Assembly (NCBI GenBank): GCA_964388235.1
Contig: CAYLXN010000003.1
Coordinates: 1 to 61,917 of the forward strand
Origin: CAYLXN01 sp964388235
Lineage (GTDB): Bacteria; Patescibacteriota; Saccharimonadia; Saccharimonadales; Saccharimonadaceae
DNA: 61,917 nucleotides
Direction: 5' to 3'
This document shows positions 7,081 to 14,835 of this stretch, piece by piece (positions within the stretch are counted from its first letter, which is position 1; each line of letters starts with the position of its first letter). The notes beneath the pieces are model-generated. The model searched no databases, had not been told where the DNA came from, and saw only the letters and a list, made by a program, of their open reading frames with translations. Both the position numbers and the translations under genes were made by a program.

Positions 7081-8196
7081 ATGGCCAAAAAACTAAACAA
7101 AAATTCCAAATCAAAACCATTAGCTAGTAAAAAATCTTTACCGCCAAAAGCAGCTGGCAAGAAAGTTAGTTTTCGACGGCGATTAGGCGGATGGTTTCAC
7201 AAAATTAGACAAAAGCAAAAAGCTTTTTTGTCGCGACGCCCGCATCGAAGTTTTTTGCTATCTCACCGAGCTGATTACAAAAGAAGCTTGGCAATTGAAG
7301 GCTACGGAGAGTTTTCTCGGCTTGTAATTAATAATATTCGGCGCTATCGGAAGTTTTTTGGGTCGCTATTAGCTATTTCTGTCATTGCCTGTGTGGTTTT
7401 GGTGGGCATTTTGCCTCAAAATTCGTACAACAACCTCAAAGAGGCTCTCAATGAAACCATGAAAGACGACTCAATTGCTTCGAAGAACAAACTTTTCCGA
7501 GCTGGTTTGATGTTTTCAGCCACAGTTTCGACTGGGGGGATTGACGCCAGCCAAACCCAACTAGGTGCGGTATTATTTGTGTTTGTGATTATTGCTGTGT
7601 GGTTGGCAGTGGTTTGGTTTATGAGGATGTCGCTGGCTGGCTACGACGTCTCGGTCAGAGAGGCTTTATATAATTGCTGCGCGCCGATCATCCCGATGCT
7701 GGGGGTGATAGCTCTGGCGGTTATTCAATTAGTGCCGGTGATGATTTTTACGATCATTTTTGCCGCCGCCAAAAATACTAATTTTATCGGTTCAGGCGTA
7801 GAAACCATGGTTTTTTACGCTATTTTTGGATTGGTAATTATTTTGACTAGTTATTGGCTAGTCGGGTCGTTTTTGGCTCTCCTGTTAGTAACATTGCCTG
7901 GAGTTTATCCAGCTGAAGCCATAAAAATCGCTGGCGATCAAGTGACAGGTCGTAGATTACTGATAATTTTGCGACTAGTTTGGCATTTATTTCAGGTGGC
8001 GTTGCTCTGGGTGATTACGATTTTCCCGCTAATTTTAATTGAGGATCAGTTGTCGATGAAATTCGTCTGGCTGACAAAAGTGCCAATTATCCAACTGACT
8101 ATGGTGGTGGTTTTGATGGCATCACTGATCTGGACATTTGCTTATATTTACATGCTATATCGAAGGTTAATTGAAGATGAATCCAAGCCAGCTTAA
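7081..8196 (+). CDS. Polytopic membrane protein, unknown function
   Basis: A 371-aa protein with an 80-residue N-terminus very rich in Lys/Arg (positively charged, cytoplasmic), then about six transmembrane helices between residue 97 and 365, in an arrangement reminiscent of Yip1-type membrane domains. I do not recognise a catalytic motif. It starts 6 bp after htpX and its end overlaps ligA by 20 bp, so it is firmly inside the lemA-htpX-ligA operon. Confidence 0.75.
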   Translation: MAKKLNKNSKSKPLASKKSLPPKAAGKKVSFRRRLGGWFHKIRQKQKAFLSRRPHRSFLLSHRADYKRSLAIEGYGEFSRLVINNIRRYRKFFGSLLAISVIACVVLVGILPQNSYNNLKEALNETMKDDSIASKNKLFRAGLMFSATVSTGGIDASQTQLGAVLFVFVIIAVWLAVVWFMRMSLAGYDVSVREALYNCCAPIIPMLGVIALAVIQLVPVMIFTIIFAAAKNTNFIGSGVETMVFYAIFGLVIILTSYWLVGSFLALLLVTLPGVYPAEAIKIAGDQVTGRRLLIILRLVWHLFQVALLWVITIFPLILIEDQLSMKFVWLTKVPIIQLTMVVVLMASLIWTFAYIYMLYRRLIEDESKPA

Positions 8197-10228
8197 TTTT
8201 GAAAAAGCTAGTCAGCGAGTCGAAGAACTGCGTCGGTTGCTTGAAAAATACAGTTATCAGTATCACGTGCTTGATCAGCCATCGGTTGATGATGCGATTT
8301 ATGATAGTTTATTTGGCGAATTAAAGCAATTAGAGGCTGAATTTCCGGAGTTGGTGACACCTGAGAGTGTAACTCAGCGGGTTGGCAATGTTTTGAAAGG
8401 TGGCTTTCAAAAAGCAACTCACTCTAAGCGAATGCTGAGTTTGAATGATGTTTTTGATCGCGCTGACGTTGAGGCGTGGGTTAAGCGAATGGACAAGCTT
8501 TTGCCAGAGGCGGAGCATGAATTTTTTGCTGACATCAAGATGGATGGTTTGGCTTGCGCGATAATTTATCAAGATGGTGTCATGACGCAGGCGATCACTC
8601 GAGGTGATAGTTTTGTCGGTGAGGATGTGACGACCAATGTGCGGACGATTAGAAATGTGCCGTTGCGACTGCGGCAAACCCAAGATTTTGAGCAGTTTTT
8701 AACTGGTCGAACTGAAGTGCGGGGTGAAATTGTGATGCTAAAAACTGATTTTGAGAAGCTAAATGATGCTCAGCGCCAACAGGGCTTGCCAGAGTTCGCC
8801 AACCCGCGCAATTTGGCTGCGGGCACGGTTCGGCAGCTTGATCCGCAGTTAGTTGCTAGCCGACCACTGACATTTATTGCTTACGATCTGCTGCGCGACC
8901 AAGTCTCCGATGTGCCGACTAATATGTTTGCTTATCAGGCGCTGACAGCGCTTGGTTTGCGGCGCAATCAACAAGCGGCGGTGTTTGATAATTTGAGTTC
9001 GGTGATGGAGTTTGTCGACGCTTGGGATAAAAAACGCCATGATTTGCCGTTTAATACCGATGGCTTGGTGATAAAAGTCAATGATCGGCAGCAATTTGAA
9101 CAGCTAGGTGTTGTTGGTAAACAGCCCCGAGCGGCGGTAGCGTATAAATACGCCGCTGAGCAGGCGACGACGGTTGTTAAAGATATTCAAATCTTGCTTG
9201 GTCGGACAGGAGCGGCTACACCAGTGGCAATCTTCGAGCCAGTTCAGTTGGCCGGGACAACCGTTCAGCACGCTAGTTTGCACAATGCCGATGAAATTGC
9301 CAAAAAAGACATTCGGCTCGGTGATACGGTGGTGATTTATAAGGCTGGTGATATTATTCCGCAAGTGGAATCAGTGGTGACTGAGCTTCGGTCAGCAGAT
9401 TCGACGCCGTTTGATTTTGAAGCCGAACTCAAGCGTCAGCACCCAGATATTGATTTTGAGCGACCAGATGGCGAAGCGGTTTATCGGGTGACTAATTTGC
9501 GTGATCAGCAGGCTAAATTAGACTTATTAATTTTAAATTTAGCTCACTATGCCTCTAAAGAAGCGCTGGATATCGATTCGTTGGGCGAGAAAAACGCTCA
9601 AGTGCTAGTTGACAGCGGCTTGGTGCAATCGATTGCTGATATTTATCGCTTAACTAAAGCTGATTTGATCGATTTAGAACGATTTGCCGATAAATCAGCC
9701 GACAATTTGATCAAGGCTATTGATCGAGTTCGTCAGCCAGAATTAGGTCGGTTTATATTCGGTCTCGGAATTCGACATGTTGGCGCTAAGACCGCCCGTG
9801 ATTTGGCTAAGCATTTTAAGAATTTTGATAATTTAGCCCAAGCCGACTTTGATCAACTGACATCCGTCGAAGGAGTGGGCGCAATTGTCGCTCAGAGTAT
9901 CGTCGACTGGTTTAAATCAGAAATTAACCAACAATTACTTCAAGATTTATGGAAATTAGGTGTCAAACCTCAAGCCGCCAAGGTTAAAACTACAGGTACC
10001 TTGACTGGTAAGAAATTTGTCATCACTGGCACGCTTCAGGCGATGAGTCGCGACCAAGCGGCGGACAGGATTCGAGCTCTAGGTGGCGAATTTCAAAAGC
10101 AAATTACTCAAGAAACTGATTATCTAGTGGTGGGTGAAAAAGTTGGTGCAGCTAAACTCAAAAAAGCCCAAGCCTACAACACGCAAGTCATCAATGAAGC
10201 TGAACTAGAAGCGTTGCTTGATGCTTAA
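8177..10228 (+). CDS. ligA: NAD-dependent DNA ligase lacking zinc-finger cysteines
   Basis: A 683-aa LigA that seals nicks during replication and repair. Order: Ia domain; adenylation domain with the AMP-Lys in IKMDGLA; OB fold; the segment that normally holds the Cys4 zinc finger; helix-hairpin-helix region (FGLGIRHVG, SVEGVGAIVA); BRCT domain at the C-terminus (GKKFVITGTL). In the zinc-finger segment (about residues 408-450) every expected cysteine is missing: the normal RCxx and CxAQ positions read YRVTNLRDQQAK. Start at ATG 8177; a TTG at 8171 is also in frame. It overlaps the preceding gene by 20 bp and the next by 8 bp. Confidence 0.95.
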   Translation: MNPSQLNFEKASQRVEELRRLLEKYSYQYHVLDQPSVDDAIYDSLFGELKQLEAEFPELVTPESVTQRVGNVLKGGFQKATHSKRMLSLNDVFDRADVEAWVKRMDKLLPEAEHEFFADIKMDGLACAIIYQDGVMTQAITRGDSFVGEDVTTNVRTIRNVPLRLRQTQDFEQFLTGRTEVRGEIVMLKTDFEKLNDAQRQQGLPEFANPRNLAAGTVRQLDPQLVASRPLTFIAYDLLRDQVSDVPTNMFAYQALTALGLRRNQQAAVFDNLSSVMEFVDAWDKKRHDLPFNTDGLVIKVNDRQQFEQLGVVGKQPRAAVAYKYAAEQATTVVKDIQILLGRTGAATPVAIFEPVQLAGTTVQHASLHNADEIAKKDIRLGDTVVIYKAGDIIPQVESVVTELRSADSTPFDFEAELKRQHPDIDFERPDGEAVYRVTNLRDQQAKLDLLILNLAHYASKEALDIDSLGEKNAQVLVDSGLVQSIADIYRLTKADLIDLERFADKSADNLIKAIDRVRQPELGRFIFGLGIRHVGAKTARDLAKHFKNFDNLAQADFDQLTSVEGVGAIVAQSIVDWFKSEINQQLLQDLWKLGVKPQAAKVKTTGTLTGKKFVITGTLQAMSRDQAADRIRALGGEFQKQITQETDYLVVGEKVGAAKLKKAQAYNTQVINEAELEALLDA

Positions 10229-10622
10229 ATTCTATTTTCGCAAATTGGTTCGTGATAAGGTGGTAGATGCCTGTTTGGCGGAAACTGATACTCTAGAAAC
10301 GAAATATCGAGTTTTAGGCCGGACGGAGTTTATCCAGCAACTTGCCGTGAAAATAGCTGAAGAGGCGGCCGAAATCCCAACAGCTGAGGGTGTTGACCCT
10401 GAGGAAATTCTGGCTGAATTAGCCGATTTGCAGACTGTAGTTGATGCACTGACTAGGGAACATGGTTTTACTCAGGCGGATTTGCGGTGGGCTGTGGCCG
10501 AAAAGACTGAAGCTAAAGGCGCGCTGATGAAGCGGCACTATGTTGACTATGTGGTGCTGGCAGAAACTAGCCCGTGGGTGGATTATTTTCGGGCTAATCC
10601 AGAAAAATATCCCGAAGAGTAA
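10221..10622 (+). CDS. MazG-like nucleotide pyrophosphohydrolase
   Basis: A 133-aa all-alpha NTP pyrophosphohydrolase-like protein. It opens with KLVRDKV, common in stand-alone MazG/HisE-like enzymes, and carries the metal-binding pattern EEAAE (EExxE) followed by ELADLQ (ExxD). The expected role is removing aberrant or excess NTPs. No histidine genes are nearby, so a HisE role is unlikely. Translation is coupled to ligA: the ATG lies inside the last codons of ligA. Last gene of the operon; no clear terminator follows. Confidence 0.8.
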   Translation: MLKFYFRKLVRDKVVDACLAETDTLETKYRVLGRTEFIQQLAVKIAEEAAEIPTAEGVDPEEILAELADLQTVVDALTREHGFTQADLRWAVAEKTEAKGALMKRHYVDYVVLAETSPWVDYFRANPEKYPEE

Positions 10623-10685
10623 CAATCTTTTGAATAGTCACTATCTGTAGATAAACTAAGTACTTGCGACTGCAATCAGTATTGT

Positions 10686-10722
10686 GCTTAAGTTTGCTTT
10701 TTGCTTGTTAGTAGGTTATGCT
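10686..10722 (+). promoter_or_regulatory. Promoter of orphan gene A with shared GCTTAAG element
   Basis: GCTTAAGTTTGC (10686-10697) overlaps the -35 TTGCTT; 17-bp spacer; -10 TATGCT (10717-10722). The same element and the same non-consensus -10 precede gene B (11785-11821). Confidence 0.65.
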
Positions 10723-10808
10723 ATAGACTTATTAGGAGAGTATCTTTACAAAAAAAGGAGGGTATTATTATGACAGGTAATAAAAAATTTGTATAACTAG
10801 TAGAATAT

Positions 10809-11716
10809 ATGCAAAACAGAGGATATCTTTCTGGTGTCTATATAAAAACCACCAGAACAGAAGGCGCGCCTCAGTTTGCGGCTAAATTAAGCGATATGGC
10901 TGTAAACTGTGGGTTGAAAATTGGATTGAAGGAGCATAAGGATTGGGATATTATATTTTTTCCTTCTTTTGCATTATTAGAAGCCAAAAAAATCTTGCCG
11001 CTGGCTCTATTGGTGAGTGAGNNNNNNNNNNNNNNNNNNNNNNNNNNNNNNNNNNNNNNNNNNNNNNNNNNNNNNNNNNNNNNNNNNNNNNNNNNNNNNN
11101 NNNNNNNNNNNNNNNNNNNNNTTTTGCATTATTAGAAGCCAAAAAAATCTTGCCGCTGGCTCTATTGGTGAGTGAGGGGTTTAAGCAGGGTTTTATATAT
11201 GCAGCCTCTTTTCAGTCAAAAGATGTGTCTCTTGAACAAGAGAGTGTCTTTCATCTCTGCCAAGATTTAGGGATCGAATGTGAGGTCGTAGACGGAAGTT
11301 TGTTTGTTCTAATGACAGACATAGGGGTCGTTCTTAAACTGATATCTTTTACGTTCACGTTCTTTCTTGTTTTTGACGAGACTAATGTCGAGTCAGTATT
11401 GAAAGAGTGCAGGCAAGATGGACTCAGGGAGGGGTTTTTGGAAAAGCTTGAGGAGGCTATAGAAAAAGACAGGGCTTATTTCTCTGAATCAGAAGATAGA
11501 GGTCTTTTTGTCCCTCTTCATCAGAAAAAGATTGTTGATTACTTCGACGATAATCTTAATAAGATGAAAGAGATGATAGAAAAGCTGTCTAGAGAAAGAG
11601 TTGAATTAGAAAAACTTCAAAAAAAGCATAATAAGACTCAAAAGGATCTTATAAAAATGCTAAACAAGGATTTTTCTAAATTCAACAATATAGGAGGTCC
11701 TGTATTCTACAGATAA
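10809..11716 (+). CDS. Orphan protein A (gap inside; upstream start blocked by a stop)
   Basis: Unknown protein, paralog of the next gene by eye: both carry TR-x-G near the N-terminus, then a GF...L-G(I/V)...DGSF/L region and a helical charged tail. The sequence across the N run is continuous if the duplicated 55 bases are merged, which gives about 250 aa. The best ribosome site (AGGAGGG) serves an ATG at 10770, but codon 9 of that frame is TAA (10794-10796). The frame reopens and has an ATG at 10809 with no ribosome site of its own, so the gene is either decayed, weakly expressed by reinitiation, or mis-sequenced there. Arg codons are mostly AGA/AGG, unlike neighbours. Confidence 0.65.
11022..11121. 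other. Assembly gap (100 N), probably artefactual
   Basis: The 55 bases before the gap (10967-11021) are repeated exactly after it (11122-11176). Overlapping them restores a single reading frame, so no sequence need be missing. Confidence 0.9.
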
Positions 11717-11721
11717 GTTTT

Positions 11722-11751
11722 AACCATCCAGAAATGGGTGGTTTTGTTTTG
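11722..11751 (+). terminator. Terminator of orphan gene A
   Basis: AACCATCC/GGGTGGTT (one G-U), loop of six, then TTGTTTT, 5 bp after the stop codon. Confidence 0.7.
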
Positions 11752-11784
11752 GTTTTTCTGGGGCTGGGCTTTGAGTGGTATCAT

Positions 11785-11821
11785 GCTTAAGCTTGCATCT
11801 TGTCGGATAATAATGTATGCT
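11785..11821 (+). promoter_or_regulatory. Promoter of orphan gene B with shared GCTTAAG element
   Basis: GCTTAAGCTTGC (11785-11796) overlaps the -35 TTGCAT; 17-bp spacer; -10 TATGCT (11816-11821). It matches the gene A promoter in element, spacing and -10. Confidence 0.65.
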
Positions 11822-11868
11822 ACAGTTTGCTGGGAAGTAAATTACAAATAAAATTAGGAGGGGCTATT

Positions 11869-12354
11869 ATGACAAAATTAGAAAAGTTAATAAACACGTT
11901 ATTAAAAAATAAAGAAGCGTGCGATATCGTTTTTTTTATTAACACTAGGAAAGATGGAGGCAAATACTTTGCTGAGCTGGATGAAATCATGAACAAGAAT
12001 AGCTGTCATCTTGTAGATGGTTATGAGAAAAGATGGACAGGTGAAACAGAGGTCGAAGCGTTTCTTTACAGCAGCGTCTCCAGTATGTTAGATAAAGAAG
12101 AGTTTTTGTCTACTATCAAAAAGGGCTTTGAGAGAGAGGTGTTGAGGGATATATTCTTTCTTAAAAAATCTGATATTGATGACTTTCTTAGGGAGAGTAG
12201 TTCGTTAGGAGTGAACGCAGACATGAAACAGGAGGGTTCTTTTGAAGTTAGCAAACTTCTTGATAACGAAAAAAGTTTACTCTTTTATTTCTATGATCAC
12301 ACAACTAAATTTTCTCTCGAAAGAGAGAAGAACATTTTAAAGGAGGAAAGCTAA
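11869..12354 (+). CDS. Orphan protein B, probable paralog of A
   Basis: A 161-aa protein of unknown function. The start at 11869 follows AGGAGGGG closely; an in-frame start at 11800 lies upstream of the promoter and is rejected. Visible: N-terminal IVFFINTRKDGG, central LRESSSLGVNAD, and an acidic/basic helical tail. No signal peptide or membrane segment. The resemblance to protein A over roughly the first 150 residues is weak but collinear. AGA/AGG and ATA codons are frequent. It ends in a terminator shared with the convergent gene. Confidence 0.7.
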   Translation: MTKLEKLINTLLKNKEACDIVFFINTRKDGGKYFAELDEIMNKNSCHLVDGYEKRWTGETEVEAFLYSSVSSMLDKEEFLSTIKKGFEREVLRDIFFLKKSDIDDFLRESSSLGVNADMKQEGSFEVSKLLDNEKSLLFYFYDHTTKFSLEREKNILKEES

Positions 12355-12380
12355 AACCACCCATTCGGGCGGTTTTTTAT
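12354..12380. terminator. Bidirectional terminator between orphan genes B and C
   Basis: AACCACCC/GGGCGGTT with loop ATTC, T-run on the plus side and A-run on the other side; it abuts the stop codon of B. Confidence 0.7.
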
Positions 12381-12868
12381 TTGTCAGTAGCGATCTCAAA
12401 TCCAACTTCGTTCAGCGCTTTTATTGCCTTATCAAAGTTGTATTTGCTAATACCCCCATCGATGAGAATAGAAATCAATTTATGTGATTCTTTCAGGCTT
12501 TTACCTTTCTCGTCGAAGTGGGTTATAAAAGCCAACAATTCATACCATCGAGTTTGAGAATAATATTTCGGTGTCTTGCTAGACAAGCCCTCAACGGTCT
12601 TCACAGCTTCTACCAAAATTTTATCTTTTATCGTGTAGTCGGATGATACTGATTTAGCTCCTTCAATCAAATCTTCAATATCAAATAATAATGGTCTGTA
12701 AGAAAATGTTTGTCTGAATCTAAAAGTCCATGTAAGATCTACGCCATCCTCGCCTCTATTTTTATCATAAAGATCAACGAGTAAAAAAATTTTGAGGTTT
12801 AACAGGCTAGTGTCTTCGACTTTAAAATTATTCAGAAAATAATGAAAAAGTATATAGCTAATATTCAC
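12377..12868 (-). CDS. Orphan protein C, unknown function
   Basis: A 163-aa soluble, mostly helical protein with a hydrophobic N-terminal stretch (about 3-13 and 24-32) and a C-terminus shaped like a small helical bundle (SKYNFDKAIKALNEVGFEIA). The start is GTG at 12868, chosen because GGAG lies 9 nt upstream. Not recognised. Convergent with B, divergent from the HTH gene D, and with the same atypical codon use, so it belongs to the same accessory block. Confidence 0.6.
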   Translation of the reverse strand: MNISYILFHYFLNNFKVEDTSLLNLKIFLLVDLYDKNRGEDGVDLTWTFRFRQTFSYRPLLFDIEDLIEGAKSVSSDYTIKDKILVEAVKTVEGLSSKTPKYYSQTRWYELLAFITHFDEKGKSLKESHKLISILIDGGISKYNFDKAIKALNEVGFEIATDK

Positions 12869-12940
12869 AATAAATCACTCCTTTTTAAAATACTAAGAAA
12901 AATATTCTCGTTACCTCCATTTTACCACAAAACTGAAAAA

Positions 12941-12969
12941 TTTACTTTTATGCTAGGTTGTGTTATAAT
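12941..12969 (+). promoter_or_regulatory. Promoter of the HTH gene D
   Basis: TTTACT, 17-bp spacer, perfect TATAAT; predicted start near 12976 gives an 83-nt leader. Confidence 0.75.
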
Positions 12970-12997
12970 AATAAAATGCTTGAAAAAGCAAGAACCT

Positions 12998-13043
12998 CTC
13001 AGAGTTATTTTTCGTAAAAAAAGAATAAAATCAAAACTCTGGG
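12998..13043 (+). promoter_or_regulatory. Leader helix directly upstream of the gene D ribosome site
   Basis: CTCAGAGTT (12998-13006) pairs with AACTCTGGG (13035-13043), enclosing an A/U-rich loop and ending 5 nt before AGGAGG. Confidence 0.5.
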
Positions 13044-13058
13044 AAAAAGGAGGGCAAA

Positions 13059-13394
13059 ATGAAAAAGAAAAAAACTCGCTTCTCTCTTTTGTTTTTTGGG
13101 GAAAATGAGGATAAAATAAAAGAGATCAAAAAAAAGTATAATCTCTATAGGCTGATGAGAAAAGCGAGAAGGCTGACAATAAATGAATTAGCAGAGCAGC
13201 TTTCTGTGGCTCCAGATGAAGTCATCAACATAGAGAGAGGAGAGGTAAGTCCATCAGATGAGCTTAAAAAAGCATATTCTGAATCTCTGAATATCAGCGA
13301 GAAGATTTGGTCTCGCTATGAAAATCCTAAACCAGGTACACTTGAGTTACTATATCTTATAATGTTTAGGATGATTGTTGAAGGCAAAATGTAA
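13059..13394 (+). CDS. Small XRE-type helix-turn-helix protein
   Basis: A 111-aa protein. After a basic N-terminus (KKKKTR), residues 30-80 form a lambda-repressor-like HTH: LMRKARRLTINELAEQLSVAPDEVINIERG. The C-terminal segment EKIWSRYENPKPGTLELLYLI may dimerise. ATG at 13059 follows AGGAGGG. Likely the local regulator of this accessory block or of a mobile element; no partner toxin is recognisable. AGA/AGG codons dominate. Confidence 0.8.
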   Translation: MKKKKTRFSLLFFGENEDKIKEIKKKYNLYRLMRKARRLTINELAEQLSVAPDEVINIERGEVSPSDELKKAYSESLNISEKIWSRYENPKPGTLELLYLIMFRMIVEGKM

Positions 13395-13401
13395 GTGTCT
13401 C

Positions 13402-13434
13402 ACCTCCTAGTTAAGCTAGGAGGTTATTTTTTTG
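13402..13434 (+). terminator. Terminator of gene D
   Basis: Perfect 9-bp stem ACCTCCTAG/CTAGGAGGT, loop TTAAG, then TATTTTTTT. Confidence 0.9.
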
Positions 13435-13444
13435 TTTCTAGTGT

Positions 13445-14728
13445 CTAGTCGATCAGAAATGGCTGGGCGAGTTGCAAATCTGGATTTTGCTCGGCAATGC
13501 GGAGGATCTCGTTGTACTTACAGATGCGATCAGTGCGCGATAGTGAGCCAGTTTTGATTTGAGCGGTTCCTAGTCCCACCGCCAAGTGAGCGATAGTAGT
13601 GTCTTCAGTTTCGCCTGAGCGGTGACTCATGACGGTGTTGAAATTATTAGCCTGAGCTAATTTGACGGCGGCGATAGTCTCAGTTAGCGAGCCGATTTGG
13701 TTCGGTTTGACTAAAATCGCGTTGCAAGCTTTTTGATCGATGGCTTGCTGGAGTAATTTCGGATTGGTGACTAGCAAGTCATCACCCACCAATTGCAACT
13801 TGTCGCCTAGTTTGGCGGTCAGATCGGTCCAATTTGACCAGTCGTCTTCGGCTAAGCCGTCTTCGACCGATACTAGTGGTAGTTGCTCGAGCCATTGACC
13901 ATACATGTCGATAATTTCGGTAGCGGTTGCTGTCCGGCCTTCGGTTTTCAGGTGGTAATTGTCGCCGTCTTTAAATTCACTAGCCGCTACGTCTAGTGCG
14001 AAAACCACATCTTCGCCCAGTTTATAGCCGGCGCGCTTGACTGCTTCAGAGATTAATTCGAGCGGCTCAAAATTACCATGTTGGAGTCTTGGCGCGTAGC
14101 CGCCTTCGTCACCGACCGTGGTGGCGTAATCTTTTTCTTTTAAAACTTTGGCTAAATTATGAAAAACTTCGGTGCCGATTCGCATCACTTCGGTGAAATT
14201 TTTGGCCCCGACGGGCATGATCATGTATTCTTGAATGTCGCTCGAGCCAGCCGCGTGAGCGCCACCGTTCATGACGTTCATCATTGGCATTGGCAGGTTT
14301 GGTGTGGTGCCGGCTAATTCAGCCACATATTGATAAAGCGGCAGCTGGCGAGACTGGCTGGCGGCCTTGGCGGCGGCTAAACTGACCGCCAAAATAGCAT
14401 TGGCACCGAGTTTGGACTTGTCGTCGGTGCCGTCGAGATTGATCATTAGCTGGTCGAGTGTCTGTTGATCGCTGGCATCCTGACCAATTGCTTCTGGGGC
14501 GATAATTTGATTGACATTGTCGACGGCTTGACTGACGCTCTTGCCCATCCAGTGATCACCGCCGTCGCGCAGCTCCAGCGCCTCTCTTGAGCCAGTCGAA
14601 GCGCCGCTAGGCACCGCCGCTCGCCCAAATGAGCCATCTTCTAGAGTAATGTCGGCTTCAACGGTTGGATTACCGCGAGAATCCAAAATTTGTCGAGCGG
14701 TAACTGATTTGATTGTAAAATTATTCAT
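13445..14728 (-). CDS. eno: Enolase
   Basis: A 427-aa phosphopyruvate hydratase converting 2-phosphoglycerate to phosphoenolpyruvate. Seen: N-terminal ARQILDSRGNPTVEAD, GASTGSREALELRDG, metal ligand regions VEDGLAEDDW and GDDLLVTNP, the catalytic Lys in ILVKPNQIGSLTET and SHRSGETEDTTIAHLAV. Length is standard. A -10 (TAAAAT) lies 6 nt before the ATG and no Shine-Dalgarno is seen, so a leaderless mRNA is likely. Stands alone. Confidence 0.98.
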   Translation of the reverse strand: MNNFTIKSVTARQILDSRGNPTVEADITLEDGSFGRAAVPSGASTGSREALELRDGGDHWMGKSVSQAVDNVNQIIAPEAIGQDASDQQTLDQLMINLDGTDDKSKLGANAILAVSLAAAKAASQSRQLPLYQYVAELAGTTPNLPMPMMNVMNGGAHAAGSSDIQEYMIMPVGAKNFTEVMRIGTEVFHNLAKVLKEKDYATTVGDEGGYAPRLQHGNFEPLELISEAVKRAGYKLGEDVVFALDVAASEFKDGDNYHLKTEGRTATATEIIDMYGQWLEQLPLVSVEDGLAEDDWSNWTDLTAKLGDKLQLVGDDLLVTNPKLLQQAIDQKACNAILVKPNQIGSLTETIAAVKLAQANNFNTVMSHRSGETEDTTIAHLAVGLGTAQIKTGSLSRTDRICKYNEILRIAEQNPDLQLAQPFLID

Positions 14729-14734
14729 AATCTT

Positions 14735-14740
14735 ATTTTA
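14735..14740 (-). promoter_or_regulatory. -10 box of eno, leaderless type
   Basis: TAAAAT on the minus strand, 6 nt from the ATG of eno. Confidence 0.5.
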
Positions 14741-14767
14741 ACATTTTTAACCCAGACTAAAAAATAT

Positions 14768-14796
14768 TTGCTAAATATTAAGTTTTATTGTATAAA
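14768..14796 (+). promoter_or_regulatory. Promoter of the VTT-domain gene
   Basis: TTGCTA, 17-bp spacer, TATAAA; the gene then has GGAGGGG before its start. Confidence 0.65.
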
Positions 14797-14835
14797 TATA
14801 AACAAATCTGACATAAAAAAGGAGGGGCAATTGTG

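Noticed and set aside
10794..10796. Stop-codon recoding (TAA read as an amino acid) in gene A
   Set aside because: UAA, UAG and UGA all act as stops throughout the window; a nonsense mutation or sequence error is simpler.
10640..13434. Toxin-antitoxin or abortive-infection module
   Set aside because: An XRE protein is present, but none of the neighbours shows a recognisable toxin motif, and the genes are separate units in different orientations.
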